DNA of 64,000 bases from Devosia enhydra (lineage in GTDB: Bacteria; Pseudomonadota; Alphaproteobacteria; Rhizobiales; Devosiaceae): positions 1,087,381 through 1,151,380 of the forward strand of contig NZ_FPKU01000002.1 in NCBI RefSeq assembly GCF_900119845.1, given 5' to 3'. A model generated the notes under the pieces. It ran no database searches and was not told the DNA's origin. It worked only from the letters and a program-made list of their open reading frames with translations. Position numbers and translations under genes: made by a program. Below, in pieces: positions 61,755 to 64,000 of this stretch (the first letter of the stretch is position 1; every line of letters begins with the position of its first letter).

Positions 61755-64000
61755 ATGCCCACAGCGATCAGCGGTCCGCGCGTGTTGCTGCGGCAATTGC
61801 GGGAGACGATGGCCGAGCCGCTCGCGGCGCAGGATCGGCTCGACAAGATCGTCAACCTGATCGCCCAGAACATGCATGCCGATGTGTGCTCGTTCTATGT
61901 GCTGCGCGACGATGGCGCGCTCGAACTCTTCGCCACGCGCGGCCTCAAGGCCGAATCGGTGCACATGACGACGCTGCGGCTGCGTGAGGGTCTCGTCGGC
62001 CTCATCGCCGCAGAGGCCGAGCCGCTCAATCTCGAAAACGCCTCCGAGCATCCCGCCTTCGCCTATCGCCCCGAAACGGGCGAGGATCCCTACAACGCCT
62101 TTCTGGGCGTGCCGGTGCTGCGCGCCGGCCAGACCCTGGGCGTGCTGGTGGTCCAGAGCATCAGCCGCCGCGTCTTTTCCGAGGACGAGAGCGAGGCGCT
62201 GCTGACCACCGCGACCATCCTCGCCGAGATGATCGCCACCTCCGATTTCGACCAGCTGATCAAGCCGGGCTCCGATATCGACCTCAGGCGGCCGCGCACC
62301 TTCCAGGGCTCGAGCTTTTCGGAAGGCATCGCGCTGGGGCATGTGGTGCTGCACGATCCGCGCGTCGTGGTCACCAATTTCATTGCCGAGGACACCGAGG
62401 CCGAACGGCGCCGGCTCGAGGAGGCGCTCGCCACCATGCGCGTCTCCATCGACGCCATGCTCGAGCGCGGCGACATGCAGCCCTCCACCGATCATCGCGA
62501 GATCCTCGAGACCTATCGCATGTTCGCCAATGACCGGGGATGGGTCGACCGTCTTGTCGAGGCGATCGACAACGGGCTGACCGCCGAGGCTGCCGTCGAG
62601 CGTGTGCAGAACGATACCCGCGCCCGCATGATGCGCCAGACCGACCCCTATATCCGCGAGCGCCTGCACGATCTCGACGATCTGGCCAACCGGCTGCTGC
62701 GCGTGCTCACCGGCGACCACCAGGGCATCGGCCGCAACCTGCCCGAAAACGCCATCCTCGTGGCCCGCAACATGGGGCCGGCCGAACTGCTCGAATATGA
62801 CCGCACGCGCCTGCGCGGCCTCGTGCTCGAGGAGGGGGGATCGACGAGCCACGTCGCCATCGTCGCCCGCTCGCTCGGGCTCGTGGCCGTGGGGCAGGCC
62901 GAGAACATCGTCTCGATGTCCGAGAGCGGGGACGACATCATCGTGGATGGCTCGGCCGGCAAGGTGCTGTTGCGCCCCACTCCCGATGTCGAGCAGACCT
63001 ATGTCGACAAGGTGCGGCTCTCGGCCAAGCGCCGCGCCCAGTATGCCGCGCTCAAGCACCGCCCCGCCATCACGCGCGACGGGGTCGAGATCACGCTGCT
63101 ACACAATTCCGGGCTCGTGGCCGATTTGCCGATGCTCGACGAGACCGGCGCCGAGGGCGTCGGGCTCTTCCGCACCGAACTGCAGTTCATGATCGCCTCC
63201 AAGCTGCCGCGGCTGGGCGAGCAGGTCTCGCTCTATCGCGAGGCGATGCGGCTCGTGGGCGACAGGCCGATCGTCTTCCGCCTCCTCGATATCGGAGGCG
63301 ACAAGGTCATCCCCTATCTGCGCGCCCAGCACGAGGAAAACCCCGCCATGGGCTTCCGCAGCCTGAGGCTGGCGCTCGAGCGGCCGGGGCTGTTGCGTAC
63401 CCAGATCCGCGCGCTCCTGATGGCCGCCGAGGGCCGGCCGCTGCGCATTCTCGTGCCCATGGTCACCGAGGCGGCCGAATTCCGCCAGACCCGGCGCGAG
63501 GTGAAAAAGGAAATCGAGCGCCTGCGCCGCGCCGGCGAGAAGGTCCCCGAATCGGTGGCGCTCGGCGCCATGGTCGAGGTGCCCTCGCTGCTCTTTGAGC
63601 TCGACCGGGTGCTGCCCGAGGCCGATTTCGTCTCGATCGGGTCCAACGACCTCATCATGTTCCTCACCGCCGCCGACCGCGCCAATCCGCGCGTCTCCAA
63701 GAGCTACGATCCCATCGGGCTGCCGCGCCTCCGGGCCCTCAAGCTGGTGGTCGACGCGGCGCGCAAGCACAACGTGCCCATCACCATGTGCGGGGAGCTG
63801 GCCGGCCGGCCCATGGAGGCCCTCGCGCTCATGGCCATCGGCATGACGCGGCTCTCGATGAGCCCGCCCTCGATCGGCCCGATCAAGGAGATGGTGCTCG
63901 GGGTCGATCTGGCGCCCATCCAGCATGCGGTGGGCGAGGCGCTGGCCGAGGGCGCCGAGGAGGTGCCCATCCGCTCGCTGTTGCAGGATTGGGCCGATCG
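61755..64000 (+). CDS. ptsP: PtsP, phosphoenolpyruvate-protein phosphotransferase of the nitrogen PTS (cut by window end)
   Basis: The first 748 residues of EI-Ntr are visible. There is an N-terminal GAF domain (about 20-165: LDKIVNLIAQNMHADVCSFYVL), then the EI domains with phospho-accepting His366 in GGSTSHVAIVAR and the PEP-binding barrel (GLFRTELQFM, GGDKVIPYL, NPAMGFRS, MVEVPSLLF, SIGSNDLIMF, MCGELAGRP). It starts the PtsN/PtsO relay that senses nitrogen and potassium state. ATG 61755 (MPTAISGPRVLLRQLRETM) fits the family; ATG 61698 in frame is possible. The frame runs off the window end. Confidence 0.94.
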   Translation, partial: MPTAISGPRVLLRQLRETMAEPLAAQDRLDKIVNLIAQNMHADVCSFYVLRDDGALELFATRGLKAESVHMTTLRLREGLVGLIAAEAEPLNLENASEHPAFAYRPETGEDPYNAFLGVPVLRAGQTLGVLVVQSISRRVFSEDESEALLTTATILAEMIATSDFDQLIKPGSDIDLRRPRTFQGSSFSEGIALGHVVLHDPRVVVTNFIAEDTEAERRRLEEALATMRVSIDAMLERGDMQPSTDHREILETYRMFANDRGWVDRLVEAIDNGLTAEAAVERVQNDTRARMMRQTDPYIRERLHDLDDLANRLLRVLTGDHQGIGRNLPENAILVARNMGPAELLEYDRTRLRGLVLEEGGSTSHVAIVARSLGLVAVGQAENIVSMSESGDDIIVDGSAGKVLLRPTPDVEQTYVDKVRLSAKRRAQYAALKHRPAITRDGVEITLLHNSGLVADLPMLDETGAEGVGLFRTELQFMIASKLPRLGEQVSLYREAMRLVGDRPIVFRLLDIGGDKVIPYLRAQHEENPAMGFRSLRLALERPGLLRTQIRALLMAAEGRPLRILVPMVTEAAEFRQTRREVKKEIERLRRAGEKVPESVALGAMVEVPSLLFELDRVLPEADFVSIGSNDLIMFLTAADRANPRVSKSYDPIGLPRLRALKLVVDAARKHNVPITMCGELAGRPMEALALMAIGMTRLSMSPPSIGPIKEMVLGVDLAPIQHAVGEALAEGAEEVPIRSLLQDWAD

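Overview
The window is a 64 kb stretch of a GC-rich chromosome with dense, mostly housekeeping gene content. Gene order and families point to an alphaproteobacterium of the Hyphomicrobiales (Rhizobiales). The signs are CpdR, the DUF2125-tyrA-hisC block, BolA-DnaJ-CobS-CobT, aroK-aroB-CorC with xerD and accA, comF-grxC-nitrilase-DUF1178-ubiG-lysC-ptsP, and an alphaproteobacterial GTTC-N7-GTTC SOS box. A Devosia-like genus is my inference and is not proven. No prophage, integrase island, IS element or CRISPR array was seen.

Layout. 0-8 kb: a TlpA-type thioredoxin (cut by the window edge), argH, a ChaC-like cyclotransferase, lysA, cpdR with a zinc-ribbon protein, and ftsE-ftsX-plsC. 8-15 kb: a small gene under an SOS promoter, a second ChaC paralogue, DUF2125, tyrA-hisC-methyltransferase, gloB and a D,D-carboxypeptidase. 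15-21 kb: tRNA-Arg(CCT), a diguanylate cyclase, a secreted nuclease with an M48 lipoprotein protease, carD and fdxA, with a candidate small RNA between the last two. 21-28 kb: an S4 protein and a Suv3-like helicase, DUF3108, an ArsR-controlled four-gene operon and a PagL-like outer-membrane protein. 28-34 kb: rpmB, a Y RNA (YrlA class) and its partner Ro60/TROVE protein, a YciI protein, a probable preQ1 riboswitch with a queuosine-precursor transporter, and an OmpA-domain protein. 34-44 kb: bolA, a J-domain protein, cobS-cobT, an esterase-like protein, aroK-aroB-CorC, xerD and accA. 44-54 kb: two tandem L,D-transpeptidase-like genes, a membrane protein, secA, a parvulin isomerase, argJ, GNAT and mutT. 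54-64 kb: an orphan Flp pilin, a methyltransferase, comF, grxC, a nitrilase-family amidase, DUF1178, ubiG, lysC and ptsP (cut by the window end).

Most interesting item: at 29.3-30.9 kb a noncoding RNA lies directly upstream of a TROVE/Ro60 gene. Its ends form a Ro-type stem. Its distal part folds as a circularly permuted tRNA: the T arm comes first, then an acceptor-like helix closed by a 5-nt loop, then the D arm. This matches the YrlA class of bacterial Y RNA. Other points worth checking are a perfect LexA box overlapping the promoter of an unknown 117-aa protein, a preQ1-like pseudoknot covering the ribosome site of the transporter, a 14-bp identical element upstream of both ftsE and accA, and several families of palindromic interspersed repeats that fill nearly all long intergenic gaps.
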